Origin: Pseudisothecium myosuroides
Lineage: Eukaryota > Streptophyta > Bryopsida > Hypnales > Lembophyllaceae
DNA: 64,000 bases
Assembly: GCA_951799445.1 (NCBI GenBank)
Contig: OX637295.1
Span: forward strand, 2,294,001-2,358,000
Reading direction: 5' to 3'
Part shown: in pieces, positions 11,353 to 23,503 of the stretch
Position numbering within the stretch: the first letter of the stretch is position 1
How the letters are laid out: each line of letters opens with the position of its first letter
The notes under the pieces: generated by a model
What the model was told of the DNA's origin: nothing
Database searches by the model: none
What the model saw: only the letters and a program-made list of their open reading frames with translations
Made by a program: the position numbers and the translations under genes

Positions 11353-11948
11353 AACTTGTTGGTTGATTTCTATCATTGATTTCAATACCAATTCCATGAC
11401 TTTACGTGAATTGGGCTCATGAAAGTAAAATAAATGCTGTATTTTATTTTTGATTAATATTTTCAATTAGATTAACGCTTGCATGAATTTAAAATTATCA
11501 TGATTTTTTAGTATCCGTAATATTTACAACTTGTAAGTTTATTTTATTTATTTATTTAAATACCAATTTCATGACTTTATGTGAATTGAGCTCATGAAAG
11601 TATAGCAAATGCTACATTTTATTTTTGATTGTTGATTTGAATTAAGTTTATGCTTGCATGAGATTAAAACTGTCATGAATTTTAAGTATTCATGACATTC
11701 ACAACTTGTTGGTTGATTTCTTTCATTGATTTCAATACCAATTGTATGACTTTATGTGAGTTGGGCTCATGAAAGTACAACAAACACTGCACTTTATTTT
11801 TTTGTTGATGTTTAAACTTTAGAATTAGGTTAACGCTTGCATGAGTTTGAAATTATAATGAATTTTTGGTATCCATAATATTTGCAACTTGTTGGTAGAT
11901 ATTTCTCATTTATTCACATACCAATTCCATGACTTTATAGGAATTGGA
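11353..11948 (+). repeat. ~175-bp tandem repeat, about 3.4 units, inside the inverted-repeat loop
   Basis: Units begin with aacttgt at 11353, 11528, 11703 and 11886, so the periods are 175, 175 and 183. Shared landmarks are ataccaatt..atgactttatgtgaattg, gctcatgaaagta and cgcttgcatga. The array makes up most of the ~920-bp loop between the inverted arms and has no coding potential. Confidence 0.8.
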
Positions 11949-12249
11949 TACATTTTAAAATCAGCAAACCCAATCTTGTAACCTCTTGTGTTTTGACTCC
12001 AACCATCATAAATATTAGGTGTAAACTAAAAACTACCATTTGAAATATACTTATCACATTGGTTGCACCTGATGCTATTCCTATTATAGGACCCGAACTT
12101 ATTATTTCGGAAGGTGAATTAAATTTCTTTTTAATTAAATAATTAATTGAAATAATTTGGACGAACTGTCCATCCAAACCATCTGATTAGCACACCCATC
12201 CAGAATATCCAATAACTCTAACTTGCTGAATGTGACTATTTTAAAGTAG

Positions 12250-12969
12250 TCACCTTTGTCTGATATGTCCGCCCCAATTGTCCGATATGTCCACTTGTCC
12301 GATTATCCTTACTTGACCAATGCAAGAATAATGATTTCAATCCACCTATATCATATGATTAGTATGAATTTGCTCCCAAAGTTCGTAGACAAATTTACAA
12401 ACCACTATGAATCTATGTGAGCAAAATTATTATGATTGTACAAATTGAAATTTTGTTGCAAGTTGCACTAATTTAGTCTCCGTTGCCATCCTATCACCTC
12501 CATTCTTTTGTATTAATGTCGCCACCTTATCAACTCCATCTTTTCTTGTTGTTATTACCATCGTATTAACATTCAATGTCTTCACTCTCTTTTGATGAAC
12601 CAATACCTCCATTTTTCTTCTTCAAACTACCGGTGCATTTCTTGATAAAACTGTTACGTATTCTCTTATCTTCTTTTGACAAGATATAGAGTCCAAGACC
12701 TTCATCAAATGTTAAAAAAACCAAACATGCGACATGATTTAATTTCACCAAATCAACCTCTTCACCACCAAAACCACCATATTGATAACAATAACCAACT
12801 ACATGCGTGTAGTATCTAGGCAAGACATTAACATCAGGTTCATCAAAAAGAATAGCATGGATATAATCATTTTTTTTCTTTTCAATTATTTTGACTAATT
12901 TTTGAATTTGAGCCAAATTCCATGTAGTATTGTTTTTACATCTACCATTCTTATTGAAATATCATCAAA
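12250..12969 (-). repeat. Right arm of the 720-bp large inverted repeat
   Basis: This is the inverted copy of 10606-11325. It carries the same 116-residue open frame on the minus strand (12916 down to 12566) and the 60-residue frame that overlaps it (12612-12430). Unlike the left arm, it is not preceded by the rest of the degenerate gene. That suggests this arm is the derived copy and the left arm the original. Confidence 0.9.
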
Positions 12970-14246
12970 GTAAAGGCCTTTGTCTTTTACGGGTTAAATG
13001 AAACAATTCACCAAAATTAAAGTTTTTCTTTTTTAAAACTGAAATTTGGTATGCTTGATTGGAATTGCATAAGAATTGAATGTTCATTATGCATGACAAA
13101 AAATGACAGCTGTATTCTATATTTTCAAAAAGAAAAAATGACACAATAGGTACTTATAAGTTAGTTTGTAAGATTATTGGACTGTACTGTAAAGTACTGT
13201 ACATAATTATTCGTATGCATATTCAACATGAAAGTGAAGGACAAACTATAAACAAACTATTGTTAGAGAAAATAATAGCCCTAATGATGAGAGAATCTAT
13301 CAACTAATTTAGCCGCTTAATTTATGAGTGGTGTTAAAAAAAACTGAATTTAACTCAATCGTAATGCAATAATAACTTAAATATTAAATCTTGAAGTGTT
13401 CATACCACAGCAAGGTGCCAAAAGGCATTCAACACGAACAATGGGCAAGCCGTGGCTTAGAAATTGCCCCATGGCACGCATGCCAAATGTGAAAATTTGT
13501 CCGGACACTTCAAAAAATGAAGAAGGCACGGGAAAACGGAGAATGTTGAACGCGACTCACCAAGCTATTTAATAATATTTTGAATTCCACCTTTTGAAAG
13601 CTTCATTTCAAAAGTTAAAGAGATTCTTCTTAAAATAATAAAATAAGAAGTATGATGCACCTTTTGACCACTTGGCAAGTCTTCTTGTGGGGCCATGACT
13701 CTTCAATCGAAATGAGGGCATGTCAAACCACAACAAATCCTTGACTGGCGCCCATCTTCCTTGTCTCAGTTGTGGGGATGCTCTATGGCTAAAGCATTCC
13801 CACAATTAACTTGCTAGATAGGGGCACCAAATGTTGAAAAAGGTTTCATGGGTGTGCCTTGAAGAACTAGCGGGGTAGAATGTTGCTTACATAACATTAT
13901 TAATGTTTGCTGGGGGGTACTCTTTTGCTCTCCCTGGAAAGGGGAGCCCCCCAGCATTCAAAATTACCTACTTTTGAAAAACTACAACTACCTAATACAG
14001 GCACCCACTCTGCATGCCTTATTGACAAGGAATAATTTATATTAAATGTGAACCCTACTTAGCTGAAACCCAATAAGCTATTGCCATGCAATGGTATGGG
14101 CATTGATTAGAAGATCTCTACAGTTGACTTCGAGTGATGGGGGACGGCCACCTCACCCCCAAACTGTAGACCCATCCAACAAGCCAAACACAAGTTACCT
14201 TCCTTTCTCGTCCGTCCGTGTTGTTTGGTCCTAGTCTTACTGTCTT
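12970..14246. other. Intergenic DNA with element fragments and short palindromes
   Basis: Around 13015-13207 a segment (aatttggtatgcttgatt near 13046; tactgtaaagtactgtaca near 13184) matches half of the foldback element at 45318-46466. A 36-bp near-palindrome lies at 13770-13805 (TTGTGGGGATGCTCTA / TAAAGCATTCCCACAA). A hairpin with TGCTGGGGGG / CCCCCCAGCA arms lies at about 13910-13956. These look like ends of small transposable elements. No gene is seen. Confidence 0.5.
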
Positions 14247-14350
14247 TTGTGTCCAGGTTCTCGTGTCAGGACACTTGTGGCTAATGGGCTTTGTATTTTA
14301 CCTCTCTGCAATGGAACTCGTTTCTTTTGTTTAAAACAAAAACAAAAACC
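14247..14350 (+). mobile_element. Possible non-LTR retrotransposon 3' end
   Basis: A segment ending ..ctctgcaatgg, ctcgtttcttttgtttaaaa, caaaaacaaaaacc resembles 54440-54490 (..atgcagtgggttttccgtttg, ttcaaaacaaaacaaaa). Two dispersed copies that share a tail of CAAAAC repeats are what a LINE-like 3' end looks like. No reverse transcriptase is nearby, so these would be 5'-truncated copies. Evidence is weak. Confidence 0.3.
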
Positions 14351-14467
14351 ACAAGTTACCTTCCGTGAGCCAATTGGATGCCTGGGAATTAAACTTAATT
14401 CCTTCCCAGCATCCAAGGGGGAATTATCCCTCCTCTGACAGGGAGGGAATCCCCATGGCTAACAATG

Positions 14468-15299
14468 TTAGGGCATCCCCACGCCAACCTCGCCAAACAG
14501 GGGCGCCAAGGCATGGTTTGGCGTGGGAGTTGGAGCTGGCCAAATTTAAAAGTGGTGGGCTGCCCCACAGTCAAAGGCCATTCCAACTCATCAAGTGCAG
14601 GGATCAAGAAAGTCATCCGATGTGTCTCAAGAGGCGCAACCCTTGTCAGGGCATATTGATTTTTAAAATTATTTTTAAACATATGAAATAAAACATGTTG
14701 GGAGTTTGGTGCACAATTCCTTAAAACTTGAACGAAAAGGACACCCTGACAACATAACGAGGCACACGGAAGACATAGTATTTGCGAGGGCCCTTTAGCA
14801 TTTTTTGGCAGGGCCTCTCAGGATTTTTAGTTTGGTGCGCCCGCCATGGGGCAATATTTCAGCCCTGGCACGCCCAATCCTTGTGTCTGGCTCAGTTAAA
14901 GAGCTGCGGTGGCGATGCTCTTATGTATTTTTCCCACAAAGGAAGTCAAAACTCGCCAAATCCCAAGCCCGAGGCATTCTGACGCCACGATGGAGATCCC
15001 AACAAAGTCTCCAGCCACGTCATGGTGTGTGCCGACGCCATGACGTGGCGTCGGCAACTACGCTAATACAAAGCTGTTTCAACATGCGCAGAATATCTGG
15101 AGGCCTGTAAAAAAAAAGATAGCGATAGGGTTTGGCGAGGCACAACAAGACCTTGCACTTGGCCGGCCCCACCCCAAATTTCACCGTGCCCGGTCATCAT
15201 TTCCAGGGTGGCGAGTTTGCCGTTGGGCAAGTTTTGCAACCTGGGCCCACCCACTCCTAGTGTCAACCAGCTTGGGCATCCGCCGTGGGGATGCTCTAA
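14468..15299. mobile_element. 832-bp TIR element with GCATCCCCACG ends
   Basis: The left terminus TTAGGGCATCCCCACG matches the reverse complement of the right terminus (TTAGAGCATCCCCACG) at 15 of 16 positions. The interior is much more G/C-rich than its surroundings and repeats ggcg/gcca motifs. It includes a hairpin around 15012-15055 built on CCACGTCATGG / CCATGACGTGG. There is no transposase frame. Fragments of the same end motif occur at 13770-13805 and near 43568. I cannot fix a target duplication; hAT-like is possible. Confidence 0.6.
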
Positions 15300-17511
15300 G
15301 AAATGGAACCATTTGAACTGATCAAACTTGAAGTCATCGTTGAACCCTGAACCTCAATGCACCCCATGTGATTAAATGCTTCAACACCTTCCGCTAAGAT
15401 CATTTCAAGGTTATTAGGAGAGCTTGAATGACTTCTTGTCAATTGATTGGTGTATGATAAACTCAAACATATTGGAGAGACGAGTTGAAATGAGTCCCAT
15501 GAGAGCTCTCTTAGAGACTCCCACTGAAACTGTTGTGGCTGAAGTCTCTGAAATCCAGGCATAAAATTAATTTGGTACCAAAGTTTTGAAAACCACACGG
15601 TATAGCACTACATTTTGCGCTTAATCAGTTAGCAGCAATCTGAGAAAGTGAACTGAAAAAATGTACATTTAGCACTGTTGACATATAAACAATACATGCT
15701 GATATTTATATCAACAGACACATCAAACTTCACTCATCTCACAAGTATTCCAGTTTGAAGGATGCGCCAAAAAAGTCTTGAGGGCAGTGTTTGGTCTGAA
15801 GAGTTGTTGGCCCAGCCTCTGCAACAACACTAAATGTTATTCTTGCCATGCTTGCAAAACAGGGAATTCTAGATACAAATTGTGGCAAGAATAGAATCAC
15901 GCCATTGGCACAGAGAGCAGCAGCTGAACAAACACGAATTCAGCGATTATTAAGAAAATCCAAAGCCGACGGAAGTTGGTTTCACTTGCAGATAATCTAG
16001 GATGTGCATTTTAAATATCTCAACTGGCACTGGTCCTGTTAGCTCTGGATTATGTTTTATGAGTCTGATAAATCTCAGGTTAGTTGGGCCAAAATTGATG
16101 TACAGTATTGTACAACGCAAAAACCTGTAATCGAATCACTGGGGGACGTCCACGGCCGCCATCAAATCCAAGAGAAAAGCCCTGCGGAGAAATCCGTAGA
16201 CCAGCAGGTGCAGCCCACCGCGCTGCAAACGGGGTTTTCCAATCGACGCCATCATGGCCGCAACGCAACTCTGGAGTCTGGACTACGATCCTTTGTCTAC
16301 TTAGTTTGCGGTTCGTCAGTAAGTTGAGGCATGGGTGTGTGAACAGTGTTGTTATCAAGTCATTAGATTCTAAAGAGGATGATGTAAAATAAATGGTGCA
16401 GCAAAAGAAGCAAAGTGGCACCGTCGATGCATACGAGGGTAGTGGGTTAGATATCCAGGTACGAAGGGCAGGGAGTAAGGCAAGTTCTGACCCCGTTGTG
16501 GTGATCCTGTGCTACACTTTCGCAATCCAACCAGTCAAGCAGTGCCCTGAAGAAGAAATAGATGCTGCTCTCCCTCCACGCGCACGTCGACAGGAAGCTC
16601 TAGCTCTAGTCCCACCGTGCATCCGGCACCAGTGAGCCTTGTCCTGAACTATAATTGCATAGTCATATTTCACAAATGCAGTAAGAAGCTCATGTCCCAG
16701 AAGCTTGGAAGACTCAAGCTTGGTCTTCCCATGGGACTGTGTTGGTCTCATGTGTTCCGCCTCCAACGCAGAAGGCCTTCCTTCAGGTGGAGGCCTCCCT
16801 TCAAAACTCTTCATACATACACCTCCCACTTCAAGTCATAAGTCAACACGTTCCTGAATTATCACTGACCTACCAACTGCGTGACTCCCAAATACTTTTT
16901 CAGCAGGTCCCAAGTCACAACTCGGTACCCCATCAACAAGTTCGTATCTCAATAATGGTCTGTACTTGTCTGTAACTCAAGAGTGGCACATTTTCAAATT
17001 CCAGACATATCTTCAGAATCCAAAAAGTTCTATACTGGTACAGTAGAAGACCCGTGGTCTTGCAGTCATCAACTCGTCATGCTCGATTGCAAAATTTCAC
17101 TAGATAAGAAAGGTTCGAGAAATTGCTCTGGAATTCGTAACAGTCTTCAATCAATGTATTTGAGCAGACACTCGATGGTCATTTTGTCCCTGAGAGGTTT
17201 GCAACAACCCACAGCTGTACTAGTGCGTGCAAGAGTGGCATTCAACTCACATATATCGATATGAATATTGGAAATTATAACAAACAAAGGTATACAGGTA
17301 TTGCAAAAATGACGGCTTAAACGAGAAGACGAGCTTTGCGTGATGCCCACAAAGGCTTGGCCTATCATTGGCGAAGTCACAAAGAGCTGCAACGACTGTC
17401 CCAGTCAAAACCATTAATCATGTAAAAGAGCACAGAAAACATATCATAAGCTCACACGTAGCCTTAATACTACGTGGAGAAATATAAGGTGGACGAACCA
17501 GCTGGGAAGCA
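15300..17511. other. CGS 3' flank with no clear gene
   Basis: This stretch contains G/C-richer patches at about 16130-16270 and 16540-16640 inside otherwise ordinary DNA. A 38-codon minus-strand frame (16252-16136, starting MASIGKPRLQRGG) sits in the first patch but cannot be tied to a known family. Overlapping frames on both strands through 16050-16830 argue against any single one being real. The part closest to 17511 should include the CGS 3' UTR. Confidence 0.35.
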
Positions 17512-20500
17512 TTACAGAGCATCTAGAGACTGCATAACATCATTTAGGATGTCTTGGTAATCTTCTATACCACAGCTGAAGCGAACCAGGTTGTCTTTGA
17601 TTCCAAGTCGTGCTCTCTCTGCTGCGCTCTGATCCCTGTTACCAAAAATAAGAAAAAACTGGGATTAGATCCTCTCTGAACAACATTTCTTCACTAACTC
17701 AGCTTAAGAATATCTTGGTGACTCAATTTTCACAGTTCCTGACATTGAGCCCAATACCATCAAATTAGTTTCAGGTACTACTCTCTATAACAGAGCCAGT
17801 TCACATTCCCAGTCGTTAGGAAAGAGCTAGTACTATTCAAACCAACCAGAGTTCATAAAAGAAAAAGCACTGACGAAGATAGTACAGATGTACCAGTAAG
17901 AAATGATGGTTGGCTGTTCAACCAGGCTTTCAACTCCACCGAGTGAAGGTGCAATATAAGGGATCCGAAGACCATCAATAAACTTTGAGGTGGTCTCTAG
18001 GTCTCCTGCTATCTGTATTCATAACCCAAAATTTGTTAGTTCGTATCTAAATGAGCATATGAAATAAATTTAAACAATATCCCTAGAACTAAGAAAACAA
18101 GCACGTACACTACAAGAGGCTCTGTCCCTATAGCACTGGCTCGTATTTCGAATAAAGCCCTGCTCAAACTTCCTCACATGTTAGCTTCTGTCGATGCAAA
18201 ACCTATTCCCCTTCGGTTCAGAGCCAACAAAGAAGGTATGAAAATACCTCAAAACTAATGACACCACCAAAGCCACTCATCTGTCGCTTGGCGATATGAT
18301 GCTCTGGATGACTTTCCAGGCCAGGATAATGTACACGTGCCACCTGCAAGAGGAACATACCATAAGAGTTAGACCCCGAAAGCTCCAGAGTCATCGTACA
18401 GCAATTAAGATCCTGAAAATAGTACAAGTTGCACACCTTAGGGTGGGATTCCAATTTTGATGCGAGCAGAGTTGCAGTATTGTTCTGCTGCTTGACGCGA
18501 AGATCTAAGGTCTTCAAACCTCGCAAGATTAAATAGGCAGCATTCTGTTCCAAGATGAAAAGTTACCAGTTAGAAAGCATACTCCTAGAGCAGCATGAGA
18601 ATACCAACACTGAAATTCTATCCAGATTCTGCCCAGCTTGCCCCACGACGAGACATATTTCACGAACAGCATATAAATTCTGACAAACTCCAGTACTCTG
18701 TAGCAGATACGTACTGGATCAACAACACCTCCCAGGATGTTATGCAGGGCTCGCACAGCAGAAAGGCATTGTTTGGACCCACTGAGACTCCCTGCCAGAA
18801 CCTGCCAAAAAAACACTGTTAACAATGCACTAAAAATGTATAATCCTTCAAGAGTGTTTCATAAGGATGTGCCACATTCAGCAGTATTTAACGTATTGCA
18901 CAAATCGCAACCTCCGGCAGTCAAACTCTTCTCAGCAAATCGTAGTGTGTTCTGAAAGAACATATGACAGGATAATGCTCCAGTAACAAGTACTAGCTCG
19001 ACATTAGTAATCATGAGATCCTAACGTTATCGTGAAGATCTTTTGTTACACAAAGCACTGGATATCAATCCAGGTAGCTGCAAAAATGAACTCACATCAT
19101 TGTGCCCAGCAAGGTATTTGGTTGCAGAGTGGAGAACAAGGTCAGCCCCCAGAGCTAGAGCCTGCTGATTCACAGGAGTCGCAAATGTCCCATCAATGCA
19201 CACGAGAGCACCATGCTCGTGACACAGCTTGGACACTAATTCTATGTCAATACACCGCAAGTAGGGGTTCGTAGGCGACTCCGAAAAGAATATTGATACC
19301 TGAGATATCCAATTACAATGGTCAACCTCAAGCTCAACCACAATCTAATCGCATTCAGGGTACAGAAACGATTTTGCTTGTCTGCAAGCGTAAGCTGGTC
19401 AACAGACGATCGTCTATCATTATTTGTCTTCTAAAATACACAGCACTGAACTACAACTGAATGTATGAAACACAGAAGGTAACTATGCAAATCAAAATCA
19501 AGGGCAGCACACAAACATGGAATATGCAACGTACTTTGTTTTTCTCAAGTGCTAACTGAAGAGCAGGAATATCCGCAGGGTCAACCACAGTTGTCTGTCA
19601 AGAAGCCAAAATACATTATGAATCAGTTCAACTTCCACTCGTCTACATTCACGCAAGAAGCATGATACTATTCTCAAATATCAGGACAAACCATGACTTG
19701 TAATCAAGAGAAAGGAGCTAATAATCTCTAAAAAGGAGATCTTGCCCAAACTCGTAATCAAACAAAATTACAGCACTAAAACTCCCCAAAGGCAAGACAA
19801 AAATTGGCGTAAGGATCTTACCGTGATACCCATTTTGGGAAGCACGCTCTGGATAAATTGGCGAGTCCTACGGTAACAGTCAGTTGTCGTGACGATATGC
19901 CCACCAGCTGGGACCAGCGCAAGAAGCATGGTGGTGGCTGCACACATGCCTGATGCAGACAGCAAAGTAACCTCGGCCCCTTCCAAAGCGCTGCAAAACG
20001 GAGGGCAAAAATGACGTATTAATTTACAATTTCTTATAAGCTCAACTCCATACGAAGCTGCTAACAAAATCTACAGCAAAAACATAGCTACCTGGTACGC
20101 ATTCTCTCAACAACCAGACATGCAAACACAAGACATATGAGACTACACAAGTTCAAAATACTAAATTCAAAGCATCATTCAGAGTAACTAACCTGATCTT
20201 CTCTTCAACAGCATTTGTAGTTGGATTGCCGTATCGTCCGTACTCAAAACTGGTGAAAGTCCCTTCCTACGTGACGAAAAACAAGATCAATGATTTCACA
20301 ACAAGGTGCAAATGCACTTTACGATCCACACCCTCGACGTCCATCAAATTCAGAAAGGAAAGTAGAGAATAACAAGCTGCAGTGCAATTGTAATTAAAAG
20401 TACAGTAAACAATACCTGAAACGCAATCAACTCAGCTGTATCTTTGAATGTATAAGTAGATGTCTGACAAATTGGTATGGTCAGCGTATCTTGCACCTTT

Positions 20501-21632
20501 GGACGCCTGGTTCTCTCACCTGCAACAGAAGGTAGGAATCCATGAGAAACTCATATGAACCTCGGGAATAACGAATCGAGATTCCGATTCAGGCAAACTA
20601 GAGAAGATACAATTGTCGCATTCTCAGACACCTATCTGAACACACCATATGTCTTAAAGAGCGAATCCGCAGACATCCTGACAGTCGTTCCCTGAAAGAT
20701 TGTGACTAGTACACTGGAGATGCTTACAGGTAGCAACAGAGAAAATGTTTAGACACGTTCAAAACTTCAGATCGTCTTGAGCTGTGCTAATGTTCACATT
20801 CTGAGAATGTGATTTTGGGCAATCCTCGTGGTTTTCTGGACATCTACTCTCTTCGACCTGTCTCCGACGACAGGAATCTTCACTCTTCGTTGACAATTTC
20901 AGACTCAGCACTCATCGCATACTACAGTGTCATAAGAAACGGACAATTCACAGTAAATTGGTATAATCTGAACGTCTAATTCGAACTCCAAATGGCAAGA
21001 GGAAAGAACGAGTTAAACCCTGCATACTTTCACATGTACAAATAGCAGACGCTGCTGAACAGCGCCAGAACGGGAAAAAAATCATCTCAATTGCACTATG
21101 ACGAAATTCTTGAATGTCAAAGGTGCTCACCACCATGGACAGCCAGAGTGCTCGATTTTTTCCGACCAGTTTTCTCAACCTCCGGAATCTCCTTACGCGG
21201 AAGCACGATAACAGCCTCATCGGCACCCGCCGGAACGACAGCAATGCCATCACCAGCCTTCGCGAGCTCCAGAGGCCCGTCGACGACCTTCGTGTGCGCC
21301 GATGACGTCAATGCCGCCGCCGCCGCCGTCACAGCAGCAGCGGGAGCGCTCCGATCCGTAGCAGAGGCAGCCACGACCTGCGCCACGCCAATGTTGCTGC
21401 AGTTGCGGCGCGCCTTGATACTCGACTGGCGCACAAAATTCGGCGGAACTCGAGTGATGCAAGGCGGGCAAAAGAAACCCTTGCTGGCCACATTAATCAC
21501 GGGCACCTTCTCCCCTCCTGTTCCACAACCGCATTTCGCACCTCCGGCCGCATCAGGACGATGCTCGTAGCCGGCACTCGGCATTGCAGATGCCGCTGCC
21601 GGACCTACGCACAACGCTGCCGCCATCGCCAC
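17512..21632 (-). CDS. CGS1: Cystathionine gamma-synthase, plastid
   Basis: Joins O-phosphohomoserine and cysteine to form cystathionine, the first committed step of methionine synthesis in plastids; PLP-dependent. Eleven exons (minus): 21632-21131, 20519-20416, 20266-20193, 19990-19822, 19594-19535, 19299-19096, 18801-18715, 18544-18437, 18343-18248, 18012-17894 and 17635-17512; 548 aa against ~560 in Arabidopsis. Residues 1-65 are Ala/Ser-rich and transit-peptide-like. The MTO1 motif [11 protein letters not shown] is at 75-85. The catalytic fold starts near 160: [10 protein letters not shown] (Y211, R213), GMCAATT, the PLP-ring aspartate D339 in CIDGTFATP, the PLP lysine K364 in [11 protein letters not shown], then [12 protein letters not shown] and the end [16 protein letters not shown]. 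The MTO1 region marks it as CGS rather than cystathionine gamma- or beta-lyase. All phases agree. The start at 21632 is the first ATG of the transit-peptide frame. Confidence 0.95.
21378..21410 (-). promoter_or_regulatory. MTO1 nascent-peptide autoregulation region of CGS exon 1
   Basis: These codons encode [11 protein letters not shown], residues 75-85, followed by VVAAS. In Arabidopsis CGS1 the same eleven residues act in cis as a nascent peptide. With S-adenosylmethionine they stall the ribosome and trigger decay of the mRNA, giving feedback on methionine supply. The motif is intact here and lies entirely in exon 1, as required. That the mechanism operates in this organism is inference. 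Confidence 0.8.
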
Positions 21633-22579
21633 AAAAATTACGCTCCCTCTTCAACTACCAAAACTTCCTCAAAACTGCACCAAATCGGACGAAAATTGTG
21701 TCGACGGATAGCTACTTCAATAATCTACACTCCTACACGGATTTGAAACGGGCGACAAGCGATCGGAGAAACAGCAGAAGCGCAGGAAAGGAGCGGCGCT
21801 GCAACAGGGGAGTAGAACTGTGGAATGGAGAAGAAGACAACGGAGATGAAGGGCGCTCGACTTCCGCTTTGATCGGCTAACCGCGGTTAGAATTTAACCA
21901 GAGTTGGTGCGCGGGTCAGTCAGCTTCGTGACAAAAGCCCTAGATGCCGCATTCCTGGTCAGGCGACGTCCCGCAGTTGGCCGCACGCGGGGTTTGAACG
22001 TTTGCGGCATCGTTCTGACATTGGAAACCTTCTTGGGGAATTTACGGGGGGACTAGAGGCACCCATTCCCGTGAAATAATATCCCCTTTGAGAGGTGCGG
22101 AAACAGGGTTTTTGTTTTTGTTTTTGGAGAAGTGCTGAAGTGGCAACATACGAGAAAATGATGTAGCCAAATATTTTAGTATTCATCTATATTTTGGATA
22201 GAATTATCTTTTCATCCACATATTTGGATGAGTTTCATTTAAAATTGGCAATTTCATTCAATTTAAAAATAATAATTGGAGCAATTTGGTATTATCATCC
22301 AATTTTTCCTACAGGCTTGATGCAGCCTATTCTTTTTTGAGGCATTTGGGCTTTATAAGGCCCAAATTATAAACATTGTGCGGAAATACCAAGTGCGTCA
22401 AGGTTTGTTGTATAATAAATGGTCTACTGTAGTTATCTTTAGTTCTTCTAAAAAATTTATAAAATTATTTCAAAATTATTTCTTAAAAGGTTCTTTATTT
22501 TAAATTTCTACTTTCAAGTAGAAATTTTTTAGTCTTTTAGATATTGGTCTATTGATTTATAAAAAAATTCAAATTTTCA
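21633..22579. other. CGS upstream region
   Basis: Up to about 22050 the sequence is G/C-richer and probably contains the CGS 5' UTR and promoter (minus-strand transcription). It then turns AT-rich. A gtttttgtttttgttttt run lies at 22111-22128. No other gene is seen. Confidence 0.4.
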
Positions 22580-23241
22580 TTAACCCCTAAATGCCCAAGG
22601 CACCAAATTTTGGTGTCGACAATATATTGAAGTTAAATAAAACCTAACCAATTTGCTATTTTTAATAGTTTATATTTTTTTTAATTTCTTTTTGAAGTCT
22701 AATTTGAGCATCAAAAATCCGATTTTGAAAATGATTGATTATGAATTTTCTATTCAAGATTTTGTGCAAGGGTGTCCATTGCAATCTTGACTTTTCGTAG
22801 TGTTGAGGGCTCTTGGAAATGAGCCTCAAATACACTAGAGCTTGGTGAAAAAATCACCTTAGAAATTCATTCAAAAAAATTGTAGAGTAGATTTTGAGAA
22901 GTCATAAATTGATTAGAGTTATGTGTGTTTGGTCCTTTAACCTCATATTTTTTGGGTGACCAATTTTTTAGATTTGGCATGTGAAAAGAAGATTGAAAGA
23001 CTTCAAGCCTTCAAGTCACTTTTGCAGTTTTAACACCCTTATGTTCAAACATTATAATCTTTGAAGTCATAAGTAATATTGTTGTGTTTTCTTTTCCTAT
23101 GTGATCTCTAACATGTCTAGTTTGAATTTGTTCAATTACAATCAAACAAAAATTGATACAACTTATCAAAATGTTGGCTTTTTGTTCAATGCAGAACAAA
23201 TTTCTAAAAGTTCAAAAATGCCTTGGGTATTTAGGGGTTAA
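22580..23241. mobile_element. TTAA-flanked non-autonomous DNA transposon (copy C)
   Basis: A 662-bp element with TTAA at 22580-22583 and 23238-23241. Its 19-bp terminal inverted repeats differ at one position: left CCCCTAAATGCCCAAGGCA, right (reverse complement) CCCCTAAATACCCAAGGCA. These are the best-preserved ends in the window. No transposase is present. It is shorter than copies A, B, D and E, and its interior is only loosely similar. Confidence 0.88.
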
Positions 23242-23503
23242 ATATGTACAAAACTCAAACATAGGAAAGCTGCAAAATGGCAACAAAGAGTAAAAGGTTG
23301 TGAAGTTTGAATAAGAATTCATTATTAGATCAAATTTTATATATAACTTTATCCCAATCCATTTTGATTTAAATAAATTAAAATGATCCTTATAATTCAA
23401 ATTTGTAGTTGAAGGCAAAAAATTACTAGAATTACTTTGGCCTATAATAATTGCATTGAAAAGTGTATTGGTAGTGTATAGTTGACATTGATTAAAATGA
23501 AAT

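Noticed and set aside
16080..16829. Overlapping 80-113-codon frames on both strands
   Set aside because: Several frames are open on both strands because the patch is G/C-rich. None has splice-consistent extension or a recognisable motif.
21091..21570. 159-codon plus-strand frame across CGS exon 1
   Set aside because: It is a mirror of the transit-peptide and MTO1 exon on the other strand. The minus-strand product is a clear CGS.
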